From the NCBI GenBank assembly GCA_001898485.1, contig MKTY01000019.1:372001-436000 (forward strand): a DNA stretch of 64,000 bases. Reading direction: 5' to 3'. Shown piece by piece: positions 8,156 through 17,024 of this stretch; position 1 is the first letter of the stretch, and each line of letters begins with the position of its first letter. A program made the position numbers and the translations under genes. The notes below the pieces were generated by a model, which was given only the letters and a program-made list of their open reading frames with translations, was not told the origin of the DNA and did not search any database. Source of the DNA: Sphingobacteriales bacterium 46-32 (GTDB lineage Bacteria > Bacteroidota > Bacteroidia > Chitinophagales > Chitinophagaceae).

Positions 8156-8204
8156 GCCTACTCGTAGGTTTTTCGGCATACACCCCTGTAAAAAGGGATA
8201 CAGG
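8156..8204 (-). ncRNA. putative structured leader element, copy A
   Basis: Read on the minus strand: stem CCTGTA / TACAGG with a 8-nt loop, then GGTGTATGCCGAAAAA, then CCTACGAGTAGGC, which can fold (CCTA/TAGG). The block from TGCCGAAAA to AGTAGGC is nearly identical to that at 6961-7004, while the first stem has a different sequence but still pairs. It ends 23 bp before the start codon at 8133. Confidence 0.4.
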
Positions 8205-8206
8205 TT

Positions 8207-8606
8207 CCCGCTCATGTAATGAATGACAGGGAACTAATATAATGTTCTTTTGGGAGAATTGCGTTGGCAGGGGAGAATGACTTGTGTACTTCTTTGTCAC
8301 AGGCAAACCCGTAATGTAGGGCAGGAAGTGATTGAAAAGATGTGGAATCAGAGCGGGTTTTTCACACCGGATACCGGATCAGATCAATTTCCCTGCCTTA
8401 CGGGATCTTAGTTATGGTAATAAAAAGAGCTCGGAACAAAGGAAATAAAAAAAGTCCGGTAAGCATTGACAGATAGTGTTTAATAAGATGATTACTAAAT
8501 GAGAGTACCAATAGAGAACGGATCAGGTTTGATCAACCAGGGTATCAGATCCTATTAAGCTCTCTGTCGCTTACCGGAACTATTTTAAGCTATTCGAAAG
8601 AACTGT
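8207..8606. other. 400-bp intergenic stretch with a long imperfect inverted repeat
   Basis: No gene is supported here. CCGGTAAGC near 8455-8465 is mirrored by GCTTACCGG near 8567-8577, and the pairing continues inward through GACAG and TTAATA blocks, so arms of roughly 40 bp face each other imperfectly. The outer end lies about 30 bp from the stop codon of the gene at 8607. It could be a 3'-end structure of that gene or the relic of a small mobile palindrome. Confidence 0.5.
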
Positions 8607-9023
8607 TTAGCGAACTTCAAACTGACCAGAGGCAGTTTCTTCATCACCGGCAAATACATGGTATACATATTTGCCGCGTTTCAGGCTTACCAGACGTTCA
8701 TGGTCGCCTGCTTCCATTTTGTAATGCTGGATCAGGGTGCCCTGGAGATCAAAGACAAAGAAGTCAATTTCTTTGGTGTTGTTCTCTTTGGCTACCACAT
8801 GCATGACCCTTTTCAACACATCGGGGTAGATTTTTACCGCATGGTTGTTGCGCGATGAGCGGTTGCTCCTGCTTTTTTCAGCAGAAACCGTCTTGCTACC
8901 GTCGGTTGAATCACCGTTGGCTGGCCGGTTACCTGCACTGGCAATAAGGGTGGTGCCAGGGGCTACAGACAGCAGGCTGAAGCAGACGCCCGCAATCAGC
9001 GGTTTTTTAAGATTCAGTTTCAT
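8607..9023 (-). CDS. small exported protein with a type IX-secretion-tail-like domain
   Basis: The 138-residue product has a signal peptide (LIAGVCFSLLSVAPGTTLIASA) and a low-complexity Ser/Arg/Asn linker. Residues about 63-138 read like a short beta sandwich: KIYPDVLKRVMHV, then FFVFDLQGTLIQHY, then LKRGKYVYHVF, ending GQFEV. That order resembles the C-terminal sorting domains of Bacteroidota type IX secretion cargo (yPnP...v.d..G......l..G.Y.......k..V), here almost without cargo. The resemblance is by pattern only. It could also be an ordinary small adhesin-like domain. Confidence 0.7.
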   Translation of the reverse strand: MKLNLKKPLIAGVCFSLLSVAPGTTLIASAGNRPANGDSTDGSKTVSAEKSRSNRSSRNNHAVKIYPDVLKRVMHVVAKENNTKEIDFFVFDLQGTLIQHYKMEAGDHERLVSLKRGKYVYHVFAGDEETASGQFEVR

Positions 9024-9059
9024 TAGGGTTCGGTTGTATGGTGTGTGCCTGATGATCTA

Positions 9060-10022
9060 TTAATAGAATACCGGGCAACGCATTTGACGACGGCTCCACT
9101 TGTCTTCAGCGCTGTTGAGGCGCCAGCCAAAGCGGACAAAAGTTGAAAAGAACGCATCATTCTCAGTGGGATCGCCACGCTGGAATGTCTGAATGTTGCC
9201 GGGGTTACTCACCGCCGACTGATAAGTACCTCTGTAATACAGACGACGGGCTTTGGCCGCATCACCTGCAGAAAGATACTGATTGAAATATACAGGATCA
9301 ATATAACCGGTGCTCACATCGTCGATGTAGTCGGTGAAAGTCTGGCGATGCAGAATCTCAAGACCTACATACATGTTTTCTTTCAGGTAATATTTGAAAC
9401 CGAAACCCATAGGGATTTCAGCCTGTATCAGTTTATATTCTTTGCGGGTCGGATATTCGGCCATACCCTGACCTTCAAGACGCAGCGGCTTCAGGTTTAC
9501 CCATTCGCCATTTACATCCTGTGCTTTTGGATTGAAACGAAACATACCGGCACCTATCACGCCATAAGGGCGGAATTTGCCGATAAGGCCATCATATTGT
9601 TCAAAGAACACTGTCGGATAAATTTCCGCAGCCACATAAGCTTCTGTGACAGATGATTTAAAACTAAGGTTACGCTGCAGACGGTCTACTTCATCGCCGC
9701 CTTTATTGGGCGCTTCCGCATCGCTTGCAGCAATGGTGCCCTGGTTGAGCGCTACACGAAGGCCCAGCCATTCAGACGGGTAATAGGTGCCATAAACACT
9801 GATGCCAAATTTGGTCATGGGAAAATCCAGGTCCTTGATAAACGGACGACCAATACCGGCTGATCCACCGAGGTCTCCTAAAAAGAACATGGGGCCAATG
9901 CCAAAGCTGACTTCATATTTGCTGTTGCCCGCCGAAAGAGATTGCGCGGAGGCGCTGTACGGGACCATGTGCATTGAAAAAGTAGCAGCACATAGTACTG
10001 CAGCACGAAACAAGTTTCTCAT
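9060..10022 (-). CDS. outer-membrane beta-barrel protein (DUF6089 / PorG-like)
   Basis: The 320-residue product has a signal peptide ending near SASA (residue 26), followed by KYEVSFGIGPMFFLGDLGG, alternating barrel strands such as MTKFGISVYGTYYP and FRPYGVIGAGMFRF, and a C-terminal strand SRRQMRCPVFY ending in an aromatic residue. The opening glycine-rich strand and the RCP near the end recall the PorG-type proteins linked to type IX secretion and the DUF6089 family. Whether it is a PorG ortholog cannot be told here; no other secretion gene is nearby. Confidence 0.72.
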   Translation of the reverse strand: MRNLFRAAVLCAATFSMHMVPYSASAQSLSAGNSKYEVSFGIGPMFFLGDLGGSAGIGRPFIKDLDFPMTKFGISVYGTYYPSEWLGLRVALNQGTIAASDAEAPNKGGDEVDRLQRNLSFKSSVTEAYVAAEIYPTVFFEQYDGLIGKFRPYGVIGAGMFRFNPKAQDVNGEWVNLKPLRLEGQGMAEYPTRKEYKLIQAEIPMGFGFKYYLKENMYVGLEILHRQTFTDYIDDVSTGYIDPVYFNQYLSAGDAAKARRLYYRGTYQSAVSNPGNIQTFQRGDPTENDAFFSTFVRFGWRLNSAEDKWSRRQMRCPVFY

Positions 10023-10167
10023 AGATTCAGATTTCTGGTTAAATTCTGCTATTGGATTTCAGGGCCAAAATAGAGAAAGAAAAATATAGAAGTGAAATGA
10101 TTGCGCGAGTTTTTTTTATTGTGCGCCCTTCTCTGCTTTTTTTACCTAGTGAAAATACGTATCCGGC

Positions 10168-10614
10168 TCAGGGGCGGGTCATTTCGATATGGTCAATACC
10201 ATCTTCATCATATATATCACTGGTTTGTACAAAACCAAGTGATTCATAAAACTGCTTGAGATACAGTTGTGCGCCGATACGTATCGGCTGTATACCATAT
10301 AATGCTTCTATAGCCTGGATGCTCTGCTGCATCAGGCTGCGACCCAAACCAAGCCCGCGGGCTATAGACGCTGTAGCTACACGGCCAACAGACGGTTGCG
10401 GATAGGAAATACCCGGTGGCACCAGCCGGGTCACGGCTATCAGCCGGCCATTGGCAAACCCCATCAGGTGATGACAGGCCTGATCTTTATCATCCATATC
10501 CTGAAACACACAGTTCTGCTCTACTACAAATACGGCGCTGCGTAGCTGCAGGATGGCATACAGCTCATATGGACTGAGCTTGTCAAAATGTTTTATGTTC
10601 CAGGTTATTTCCAT
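10168..10614 (-). CDS. GNAT-family N-acetyltransferase, ElaA type
   Basis: A 148-residue protein of ElaA length. It carries the ElaA hallmarks: LYAILQLRSAVFVVEQNCVFQDMDDKD near the N-terminus, VGRVATASIARGLGLGRSLM (acetyl-CoA binding, RGxGxG/A loop) in the middle, and FYESLGFVQTSDIYDEDGIDHIEM at the end. The substrate of this family is not established. It is 8 bp downstream of the M28 peptidase gene and so probably cotranscribed with it. Confidence 0.88.
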   Translation of the reverse strand: MEITWNIKHFDKLSPYELYAILQLRSAVFVVEQNCVFQDMDDKDQACHHLMGFANGRLIAVTRLVPPGISYPQPSVGRVATASIARGLGLGRSLMQQSIQAIEALYGIQPIRIGAQLYLKQFYESLGFVQTSDIYDEDGIDHIEMTRP

Positions 10615-10622
10615 GGTGGAGA

Positions 10623-11975
10623 TTAGCGGCCTTCGGGTAAAGGTACGACAGCCAGGCTTTCATTTCCGGTTTTACTTACTGCCTGGACGCCAAAGAAATA
10701 ATTGTCTTTGGAAAGAGGAAGGTCAATCGTATTATCTGCAGTGAAATATTTTTTCTGCCATACAGCACTGGTAGTTTCACGTACCAGTACATAATAGCCA
10801 CTTGCTTTTCCCTGTGCGGGAGCTTTCCACTTTAAAACAGAATGATTGGTAAGCCGGCGGGTTTCTATACGTACATCTGCCGGCATACCCGGGGCTTTGG
10901 CCAGGTTAGCCAGGTTGGCCAGGTTCATGGCGGTATTTTTACGGAGATATTCAAAATCCATAAACTCGGGCAGGTCGCCATACTGCACACCATTTTCGAC
11001 CCGCACATCCTGGTGCTGATGCAGATAGTTTTCATTCATTTCGGTAATACGAACAGCTGCAAACCCACGTTGTACAAAAGGACTGTGATCTCCTCCCCGT
11101 AAAAAACGATCATTGCGGTAAATCATTACCACCTGCAGATTATCAACATAACGTTCGCCGGTTTCCTTTACATAGCGGGCCAGCTGGCGTGACCTGCCAT
11201 CGTTTTCCAGACCCAGATTGCGGATCTGTGCAGCCAGGCGTCCGGTATCCAGCACAGAGAATGCTTCGCTGAATACGCGGATTTGTGTGTTGTTTATAAT
11301 ACCGGTTTCGCTGCTGTTGTTGCTGCCAACAATATCGTTGTTGAGGACGGCTTCGATTGACCACGAATCGCGCTGGGCTTTTTCTGCCATAAAACTGGCA
11401 CCCAGTAATCCCTGCTCTTCGCCGCTGAAGGCTACAAAGATGATGGTGGCAGGAAAAGACTGTTTGCTGAGAATACGGGCAGACTCCAGCACAGCGGCCA
11501 CCCCACTGGCATCATCATTGGCTCCGGGGGCATCGCCTGTCCGGTCCATCACACTGGTTCGCATGTTATCGAGGTGAGCGCTGATGATGAAAATCCGTTT
11601 GTCGTCAGGATCGGTACCTTTTAGAGTGGCCACCACATTGCCCAATACTGTAGGTTTATCTACACGACGGCCATCTGCAGCCAGGGTAGTGGTATCAATA
11701 AAGGCCGTAAGCCGGCCTCCCGATTGCGGTGCATAACTGAGAAAACGCTGCAACACCCAGTTGCGCGCCGCACCAATACCCCGTTTGGGATCGGTTTGGC
11801 TACTGAGTGTATTACGTGTACCCATGGCTACGAGGCTGCGAACATAAGAGGAGAGCGAGTCGGCAGAAACCTGGCCGACCATTGCCGCAATCTGCGGATC
11901 GCGCTGAATGATGGTTTGCCCCATAGCAGTCGCAACCAGTACGAGACATAATGCAAGGGAAAATATTTTTCTCAT
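10623..11975 (-). CDS. exported M28-family zinc aminopeptidase with C-terminal Fn3-like domain
   Basis: A 450-residue protein with signal peptide MRKIFSLALCLVLVATAMG. The M28 zinc ligands are readable: SAHLDN (His), GANDDASGVAA (bridging Asp), SGEEQGLLG (catalytic Glu pair), NNDIVGS (Asp) and GGDHSPF (His). After about residue 360 a fibronectin-type segment follows (SVLKWKAPAQGKASGYYVLVRET...YFFGVQAVSKTGNES). It should trim peptides in the periplasm or outside the cell. It heads a two-gene unit with the ElaA-type gene. Confidence 0.92.
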   Translation of the reverse strand: MRKIFSLALCLVLVATAMGQTIIQRDPQIAAMVGQVSADSLSSYVRSLVAMGTRNTLSSQTDPKRGIGAARNWVLQRFLSYAPQSGGRLTAFIDTTTLAADGRRVDKPTVLGNVVATLKGTDPDDKRIFIISAHLDNMRTSVMDRTGDAPGANDDASGVAAVLESARILSKQSFPATIIFVAFSGEEQGLLGASFMAEKAQRDSWSIEAVLNNDIVGSNNSSETGIINNTQIRVFSEAFSVLDTGRLAAQIRNLGLENDGRSRQLARYVKETGERYVDNLQVVMIYRNDRFLRGGDHSPFVQRGFAAVRITEMNENYLHQHQDVRVENGVQYGDLPEFMDFEYLRKNTAMNLANLANLAKAPGMPADVRIETRRLTNHSVLKWKAPAQGKASGYYVLVRETTSAVWQKKYFTADNTIDLPLSKDNYFFGVQAVSKTGNESLAVVPLPEGR

Positions 11976-12011
11976 GTGCGTAGCTTTCGGTAGACGAATA
12001 TAAGAAATGTA

Positions 12012-12166
12012 ATGTGCTAATGTGGGAATGTGCTGATGTGCTAATGGTTTTGCTGTAATTCGTCTGTGCTAAAAGAAAGCAGTAGACTTCAACAATCATA
12101 GATATGTTATGATTAAAACAGATAGAAGAATAATTAGCACATCAGCACATTCCCACATTAGCACAT
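12012..12166. repeat. perfect long inverted repeat, family B (TGTGCTAATGTG words)
   Basis: Arms 12012-12045 and 12133-12166 are perfect 34-bp complements separated by 87 bp. Each arm is built from TGTGCTAATG, TGTGGGAATG and TGTGCTGATG words. The right arm runs into the stop codon of rarA (12166-12168). A second copy follows rarA's start side at 13449-13626. Confidence 0.9.
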
Positions 12167-13437
12167 CAATACTTATATTTCTCCTTCCACAGCCCCTTCA
12201 GGTATTTCCTCAATTCTTCTTCGCGGGCATTTTTGCCGGGGTCGTAGAATTTGGAGCCGGCAATTTCGGGTGGCAGGTATTCCTGGGGTGAAAAATTGTT
12301 TTCGTAACTGTGCGAGTACTCATAGTTCTTGCCATATCCCAGGTTCTTCATGAGTTTGGTAGGTGCATTACGGATGTGGAGCGGAACGGGCAGGTCGCCT
12401 GCCTGACGCACCACATTCAGCGCTGCATCGATGGCTACATATGAGGCATTACTCTTGGGCGAAGATGCCAGGTAAATAGCACATTGGGAAAGGATGATCC
12501 TGGACTCCGGATAACCGATCTTGTTAACTGCTTCAAAACAGGTATTAGCTAGTACCAGTGCCGTAGGATTGGCATTGCCGATATCCTCACTGGCCAGTAT
12601 CACTAGCCGGCGTGCAATGAATTTGACATCTTCGCCGCCTTCTATCATACGTGCCAGCCAGTAGACTGCCGCATTGGGATCGCTGCCACGAATCGATTTG
12701 ATAAAGGCAGAGATAATATCGTAATGCTGCTCCCCGCTTTTATCATACAGAGCAATCTTATTCTGTGCAACTTCCATCACCAAAGCATCTGTAATGGTGA
12801 CATCATTGCCGCCGTCCCGGCCGGCGTCTACCACAATTTCAAACAGGTTGAGCAACTTGCGGGCATCGCCGCCTGAGATGCGGATGAGAGCCGCTGTTTC
12901 CGCAAGGGTGATATTGAATTGTTTCAGCACTTCATCTTTTGCCATGGCCATATGCAGCAACTTGATGAGATCGGATTCATCAAGCGACTTCAGTACATAT
13001 ACCTGGCATCGGCTTAACAAGGCGCTGTTGACTTCAAAACTGGGATTTTCGGTAGTGGCACCAATAAGGGTAACCGTTCCTTTTTCCACCGCACCCAGCA
13101 GTGCATCCTGCTGACCTTTATTGAAACGATGTATTTCATCAATAAAAAGTACCGCTCCGGTTTGGTCTTTAGCTTCCTGAATTACTTCACGTACTTCTTT
13201 TACACCTGAGCTGATAGCACTCAGCGTATAAAAGGGTACCTGCAGGGTGTGAGCAATGATATGGGCAATGGTGGTCTTGCCGGTTCCCGGCGGCCCCCAT
13301 AAAATCATAGAAGGGATACGACCTTTTTCGATGGCTTTACGTAATACACTGCCTTTGCCGGTGAGGTGTTGCTGCCCGGCCAGGTCATCGAGTGTTTGCG
13401 GTCTTATCCGCTCTGCCAAAGGAACCATAGCAGGCAA
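12166..13437 (-). CDS. rarA: replication-associated recombination ATPase RarA (MgsA)
   Basis: A 423-residue AAA+ protein of the clamp-loader group. Walker A GPPGTGKTT (about 48-56), Walker B VLFIDEIHRF and sensor IGATTENPSFEVNSALLSR are present. ISGGDARKLLNLFE and the C-terminal tetramerisation region with KSIRGSDPNAAVYWLARM and ASEDIGNANP are typical of RarA rather than RuvB or DnaX. It acts at stalled replication forks. The start may be the first ATG or the fourth codon (MVPLAERIRP), which fits family N-termini better. Repeat elements flank it on both sides and its stop codon lies in one arm. Confidence 0.95.
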   Translation of the reverse strand: MPAMVPLAERIRPQTLDDLAGQQHLTGKGSVLRKAIEKGRIPSMILWGPPGTGKTTIAHIIAHTLQVPFYTLSAISSGVKEVREVIQEAKDQTGAVLFIDEIHRFNKGQQDALLGAVEKGTVTLIGATTENPSFEVNSALLSRCQVYVLKSLDESDLIKLLHMAMAKDEVLKQFNITLAETAALIRISGGDARKLLNLFEIVVDAGRDGGNDVTITDALVMEVAQNKIALYDKSGEQHYDIISAFIKSIRGSDPNAAVYWLARMIEGGEDVKFIARRLVILASEDIGNANPTALVLANTCFEAVNKIGYPESRIILSQCAIYLASSPKSNASYVAIDAALNVVRQAGDLPVPLHIRNAPTKLMKNLGYGKNYEYSHSYENNFSPQEYLPPEIAGSKFYDPGKNAREEELRKYLKGLWKEKYKY

Positions 13438-13448
13438 AGGTCGGGAAA

Positions 13449-13626
13449 ATGTGCTAATGTGCTGATGTGCCAGTGTGCTAATGCTGTTCCAAACTTGAAA
13501 ATGGCTTGTTTGGCTAGTAATCAGTGGTCGGTGATCAGTAATCCGCGCTGGTAAATGATGATCCTTTTATTCCGTTTAATATTCCATCAGCACATTAGCA
13601 CATCAGCACATTAGCATATTAGCATA
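13449..13626. repeat. intergenic inverted repeat, family B, second copy
   Basis: TGCTAATGTGCTGATGTGC at 13452-13470 is perfectly complementary to 13598-13616, with further imperfect word copies on both sides. It fills the gap between the rarA start and the transglutaminase stop codon (13633). A different word set, family E (AGTAATCAGTGGTCGGTGATCAG), sits inside it at 13516-13545 and has a relative at 44095-44126. Confidence 0.85.
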
Positions 13627-13632
13627 TTGTTG

Positions 13633-14580
13633 TCACTGTTGCTGCTGTCCCGAAAAACTTTCCAGGTAGTCTGGTGCGGGCGTGTTGGCTTCAAGAGTTT
13701 CCATACGTACATTATTGATCTCTTCAAACGTAGCCCCGTCTTCATAGCCTACTGATACGTATACGGAAAGAGACTGACGGGCAGGTCCCTTGAAGGTGCC
13801 TTTAATAGGCGAACAATCTCTGAAGTCGCGGCCTACTGCCAGTTTTACATGATGATTGTTGACCCATACATTGTTGGTAGGGTCAATACCTGTCCAGCCG
13901 TAATCGGGTATCCAGGCCTCTACCCAGGCATGCGTGGCGCCTTCACCACGCATGCCATTTTTGTTGGGGCAGATATAACCGCTTACATAGCGGCACGGAA
14001 TACCTGTATTACGAAGCAGCTCGAGCATCAGGTGGGCAAAGTCCTGGCATACGCCCGACTCCAGCTCCAGAATTTCCGCTACCGTTGTTTCTACATTGGT
14101 GATACCCTTGATGTATTTAAATTGGGAGAAAATATAATTGGCACAGCGCTCCACAATCATGGAAACAGGCATTTCGGGAGTGGAGAAACGGGTAGCCAGA
14201 TTGCTCAATTGCTCGCGCAGATCGATTTCTGTGACCTGGCGGAGTTCGAGTAATGACAGGTTTTGCTTCATCTCTGCCTGAAGATCCTGAAGGGTGCCCG
14301 GCGCTGTAATAGCATCGCTGTTGCTGCCAAGAGTGCGCACAATCAGTTTGCTTTCGATGGTCAGCTCTTTGTGTGAGTCGAGCAGATTGAACATGCCGGT
14401 GCGGTTGCCCCAGTAATCGTTTATCAGCAGTATTTCCGGAGAGCCGGTGATATTGATTTCGTGATATAGCGCTTCCTGTTCTTTACAGGACAACGGATAA
14501 ATCCGGATTTCATTTACACTTTCTTTTACCGGACGGTCATACTGGTAACGGGTAAGGTGATGTATGTTGAAAACGGGCAT
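13633..14580 (-). CDS. transglutaminase-like cysteine protease-fold protein of the ATP-grasp cassette
   Basis: A 315-residue cytoplasmic protein with an N-terminal bacterial transglutaminase domain (HHLTRYQYDRPVKESVNEIRIYP). The core has a plausible catalytic triad: Cys in SGVCQDFAHLM, His in GATHAWVEAWIP and Asp in GIDPTNN. It is the third gene of a cassette with the alpha-E protein (9 bp upstream) and a circularly permuted ATP-grasp protein. This arrangement is widespread in bacteria and is thought to join amino acids or modify peptides or proteins; the product is not known to me. Confidence 0.9.
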   Translation of the reverse strand: MPVFNIHHLTRYQYDRPVKESVNEIRIYPLSCKEQEALYHEINITGSPEILLINDYWGNRTGMFNLLDSHKELTIESKLIVRTLGSNSDAITAPGTLQDLQAEMKQNLSLLELRQVTEIDLREQLSNLATRFSTPEMPVSMIVERCANYIFSQFKYIKGITNVETTVAEILELESGVCQDFAHLMLELLRNTGIPCRYVSGYICPNKNGMRGEGATHAWVEAWIPDYGWTGIDPTNNVWVNNHHVKLAVGRDFRDCSPIKGTFKGPARQSLSVYVSVGYEDGATFEEINNVRMETLEANTPAPDYLESFSGQQQQ

Positions 14581-14589
14581 TGGGCTTTG

Positions 14590-15531
14590 TTAAGCGTATG
14601 AAAAATAAATCCGGGTGAGCTGATCCGAACATTCCACCAGGTCTTTGCGCAGCGAATATAGAAAATGTGGCAGACTCACCTGCTGTACATAGCTCAGATC
14701 GCTAAACTCGAGCTGGCTGCAGAGGCGGCCAAATGATTTCAGCAATTGTTCGCTGCCATCCATACGTGTGTCTGCCGCTACCTCGTCGAGATAACGTTTT
14801 ACGCGCCGTAATGAATAAAGCAGGGAACGGGGAAAGTCTTTATTAAAAATCACATGATCCAGCACATTGAGATTGTTTTGCCCACGCGTGTATGTTTTAA
14901 GATAAAGTTCATAACCGGAAAGCGAAAGCAACAGGTTTTTCCAGAAGAGTACATCCTGTTGTGCATCGAGCCGGTGCTCAATCTTGCTGAAATGTGCAAG
15001 CGTGGTGTCGATAGTGAGCAATGCCCTTTCGATAAATTTACCGAGACTCATAAAGTTCCATCCCAGTCCACGGGGCATGGTACTGTCAGTAACGCCATAG
15101 AAAAGGGTATTGTTCAGATCCAGGAGATCTATAAGGTCAAGTGCACGTGAACCGGTCACCTGCTCAATGAGGTCGGGCTGATTCACGATATGGTAAAGCT
15201 GGTTTACTTCTTCCCATACTTCCTTCGTAATATTATCCTGAACCCCCCGCGCATTTTCGCGGGCGCGGGAAATGAGCACACGGGCCGAGTTGAGGTTTTG
15301 TGTATCGGCCAGCAGCCATGTCAGCGCTGATGGAAGATGATCACCTTTTGATAAGATACGCTCATCGTTGGTGGGGGAAGCCAGCAATATCAGGTCGCGC
15401 CAGTTGAAACTGGAATGTGAGCCGGCATCAAACGAGAGAATATAATTGGTGCGAACCATTCTGACAAGGCAATCGTTGCGTTCCATATAGCGCGACAGCC
15501 AGAATAAAGAATCAGCAATCCTACTAAGCAT
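14590..15531 (-). CDS. alpha-E domain protein (DUF403)
   Basis: A 313-residue, mostly helical protein with the family opening MLSRIADSLFWLSRYMERND and the blocks VWEEVNQLYH and SRALDLIDLLDLNN. The GVTDSTMPRGLGWNFMSLGKFIERA block is the most conserved part of alpha-E proteins. It has no signal peptide or membrane helix. It lies between the ATP-grasp gene (32 bp) and the transglutaminase gene (9 bp) in the same orientation. It probably serves as a partner or scaffold for the ATP-grasp enzyme. Confidence 0.92.
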   Translation of the reverse strand: MLSRIADSLFWLSRYMERNDCLVRMVRTNYILSFDAGSHSSFNWRDLILLASPTNDERILSKGDHLPSALTWLLADTQNLNSARVLISRARENARGVQDNITKEVWEEVNQLYHIVNQPDLIEQVTGSRALDLIDLLDLNNTLFYGVTDSTMPRGLGWNFMSLGKFIERALLTIDTTLAHFSKIEHRLDAQQDVLFWKNLLLSLSGYELYLKTYTRGQNNLNVLDHVIFNKDFPRSLLYSLRRVKRYLDEVAADTRMDGSEQLLKSFGRLCSQLEFSDLSYVQQVSLPHFLYSLRKDLVECSDQLTRIYFSYA

Positions 15532-15563
15532 GCAGTTGTTTTAGGTGTTCTTTTCTAAAGTAA

Positions 15564-17012
15564 TTAAAGGTCTACTACCCAGGTGTCTTTGCTGCCGCCT
15601 CCCTGCGAGGAGTTTACGACCAGCGATCCCTCACGCAGGGCCACACGCGTAAGCCCACCCGGTACTATACGTATGCCGCTGGGCCCGCAGAGCGCATAAG
15701 GACGCAGATCCACATGTCTTGGCTGCAGTTTGCCATCAATAAAGCAGGGCACAGTAGACAGGCGAATAATGGGCTGTGCAATAAACTCCCGTGGAGTTTC
15801 ATTGATAGCAGCCATTACCTCTTCCAGCTCTTTTTCCGAAGCTTTATTGCCCATAACCATGCCATAGCCGCCCGATTGATTGGTGCGTTTAATGACCATG
15901 TTGCCAATATTATCAAACACATACTTACGGGCATCCATATTTTCGAGTCCGTAGGTGGGCACATTGGGCAAGATGGTTTCTTCGTTGAGATAATAGCGGA
16001 TCATGTCAGGCACATAGGCATATACAGCTTTGTCATCGGCCACGCCATTGCCCACTGCGTTTACAATCGCTACATTGCCTTTGCGGTAAGCACTCATGAG
16101 GCCCGGTACCCCCAGTGCACTATCCGGACGGAAAACCAGCGGGTCAAGGTAATCGTCGTCAAGCCGGCGATAGATCACATGCACCTGCTGCAGTCCGGCC
16201 GTGGTTTTCATATATACCTTGTGGTTGTCTACCAGCAAATCACGACCTTCTACCAGGGGTATGCCCATTTGCCGGGCCAGGAAGGTATGTTCAAAATAAG
16301 CCGAGTTGTACACACCCGGCGTGAGCAGCACAACCAAAGGATTGGATAACTGTTGCGGCGCCAGGCTGCCGAGTATATCATGCAGCAGCAATGGATAGTT
16401 ATTGATCATGCGCGCTTTGCTGCTGGTAAGCATGCCCGGGAAAATGCGTTTGGTGACCTCCCTGTTTTCCAGCATATAGGATACGCCGGAAGGCGTACGC
16501 AGGTTGTCTTCGAGGATATAAAAAGTGCCATCCTGTCCCCGTATCAGGTCAATACCCGAAATATGTACATAGAGGTCATGCGGTACTTTAATGCCAAAAA
16601 CCTCGCGGGTAAAATGCGGACAGGAAGCAATCAGTTCGGCGGGAATGATACCGTCCTTTAATATCTGCTGCTCTGAATAAATATCTTTTAAAAAAAGGTT
16701 CAGTGCTTTAAGCCGTTGTGTAATGCCCCGTTGTATATGATCCCATTCCTGGCCGGTGAGGATACGGGGAATAATGTCGAAGGGAAAAATCTTTTCAATA
16801 CCCGCATCGTCACTATACACCGTAAAGGTGATACCCTGGTTCATAAACAGCTCGCCGGCCAGCCGGTCTTTCTGACGCAGCAGATCTACCGGCATCTGGC
16901 TGAGCTCTTCAAACACTTTACCATACTGTTCGCGCACATGCTCCTGCACACACATTTCATCCCAGATATCTGGATATTTCTGATAATTCTCAAATAATTG
17001 GTGACCGGTCAT
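15564..17012 (-). CDS. circularly permuted ATP-grasp type 2 protein
   Basis: A 482-residue protein of the DUF404/DUF407 type. The landmarks are RILTGQEWDHIQRGITQRLKALNLFLKDIY near 90-120, VYVHISGIDLIRGQDGTFYILEDNLRTPSGVSYMLENR with acidic metal/ATP ligands, NQSGGYGMVMG (glycine-rich ATP loop) and FIDGKLQPRHVDLRPYALCG. It should form an amide bond using ATP. It is the first gene of the three-gene cassette. Its 5' leader contains a terminator-like hairpin (17025-17066), so expression may be attenuated. Confidence 0.92.
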   Translation of the reverse strand: MTGHQLFENYQKYPDIWDEMCVQEHVREQYGKVFEELSQMPVDLLRQKDRLAGELFMNQGITFTVYSDDAGIEKIFPFDIIPRILTGQEWDHIQRGITQRLKALNLFLKDIYSEQQILKDGIIPAELIASCPHFTREVFGIKVPHDLYVHISGIDLIRGQDGTFYILEDNLRTPSGVSYMLENREVTKRIFPGMLTSSKARMINNYPLLLHDILGSLAPQQLSNPLVVLLTPGVYNSAYFEHTFLARQMGIPLVEGRDLLVDNHKVYMKTTAGLQQVHVIYRRLDDDYLDPLVFRPDSALGVPGLMSAYRKGNVAIVNAVGNGVADDKAVYAYVPDMIRYYLNEETILPNVPTYGLENMDARKYVFDNIGNMVIKRTNQSGGYGMVMGNKASEKELEEVMAAINETPREFIAQPIIRLSTVPCFIDGKLQPRHVDLRPYALCGPSGIRIVPGGLTRVALREGSLVVNSSQGGGSKDTWVVDL

Positions 17013-17024
17013 AGTTACTGATTG

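Noticed and set aside
8607-9023. Calling this a type IX secretion system component
   Set aside because: Only the tail-like pattern is present and no por/gld genes are near, so it is listed as an exported protein with a resemblance.
12012-13626. rarA as a transposon carried between inverted repeats
   Set aside because: Each flank is its own palindrome, the words recur elsewhere without rarA, and no transposase or duplication is seen.
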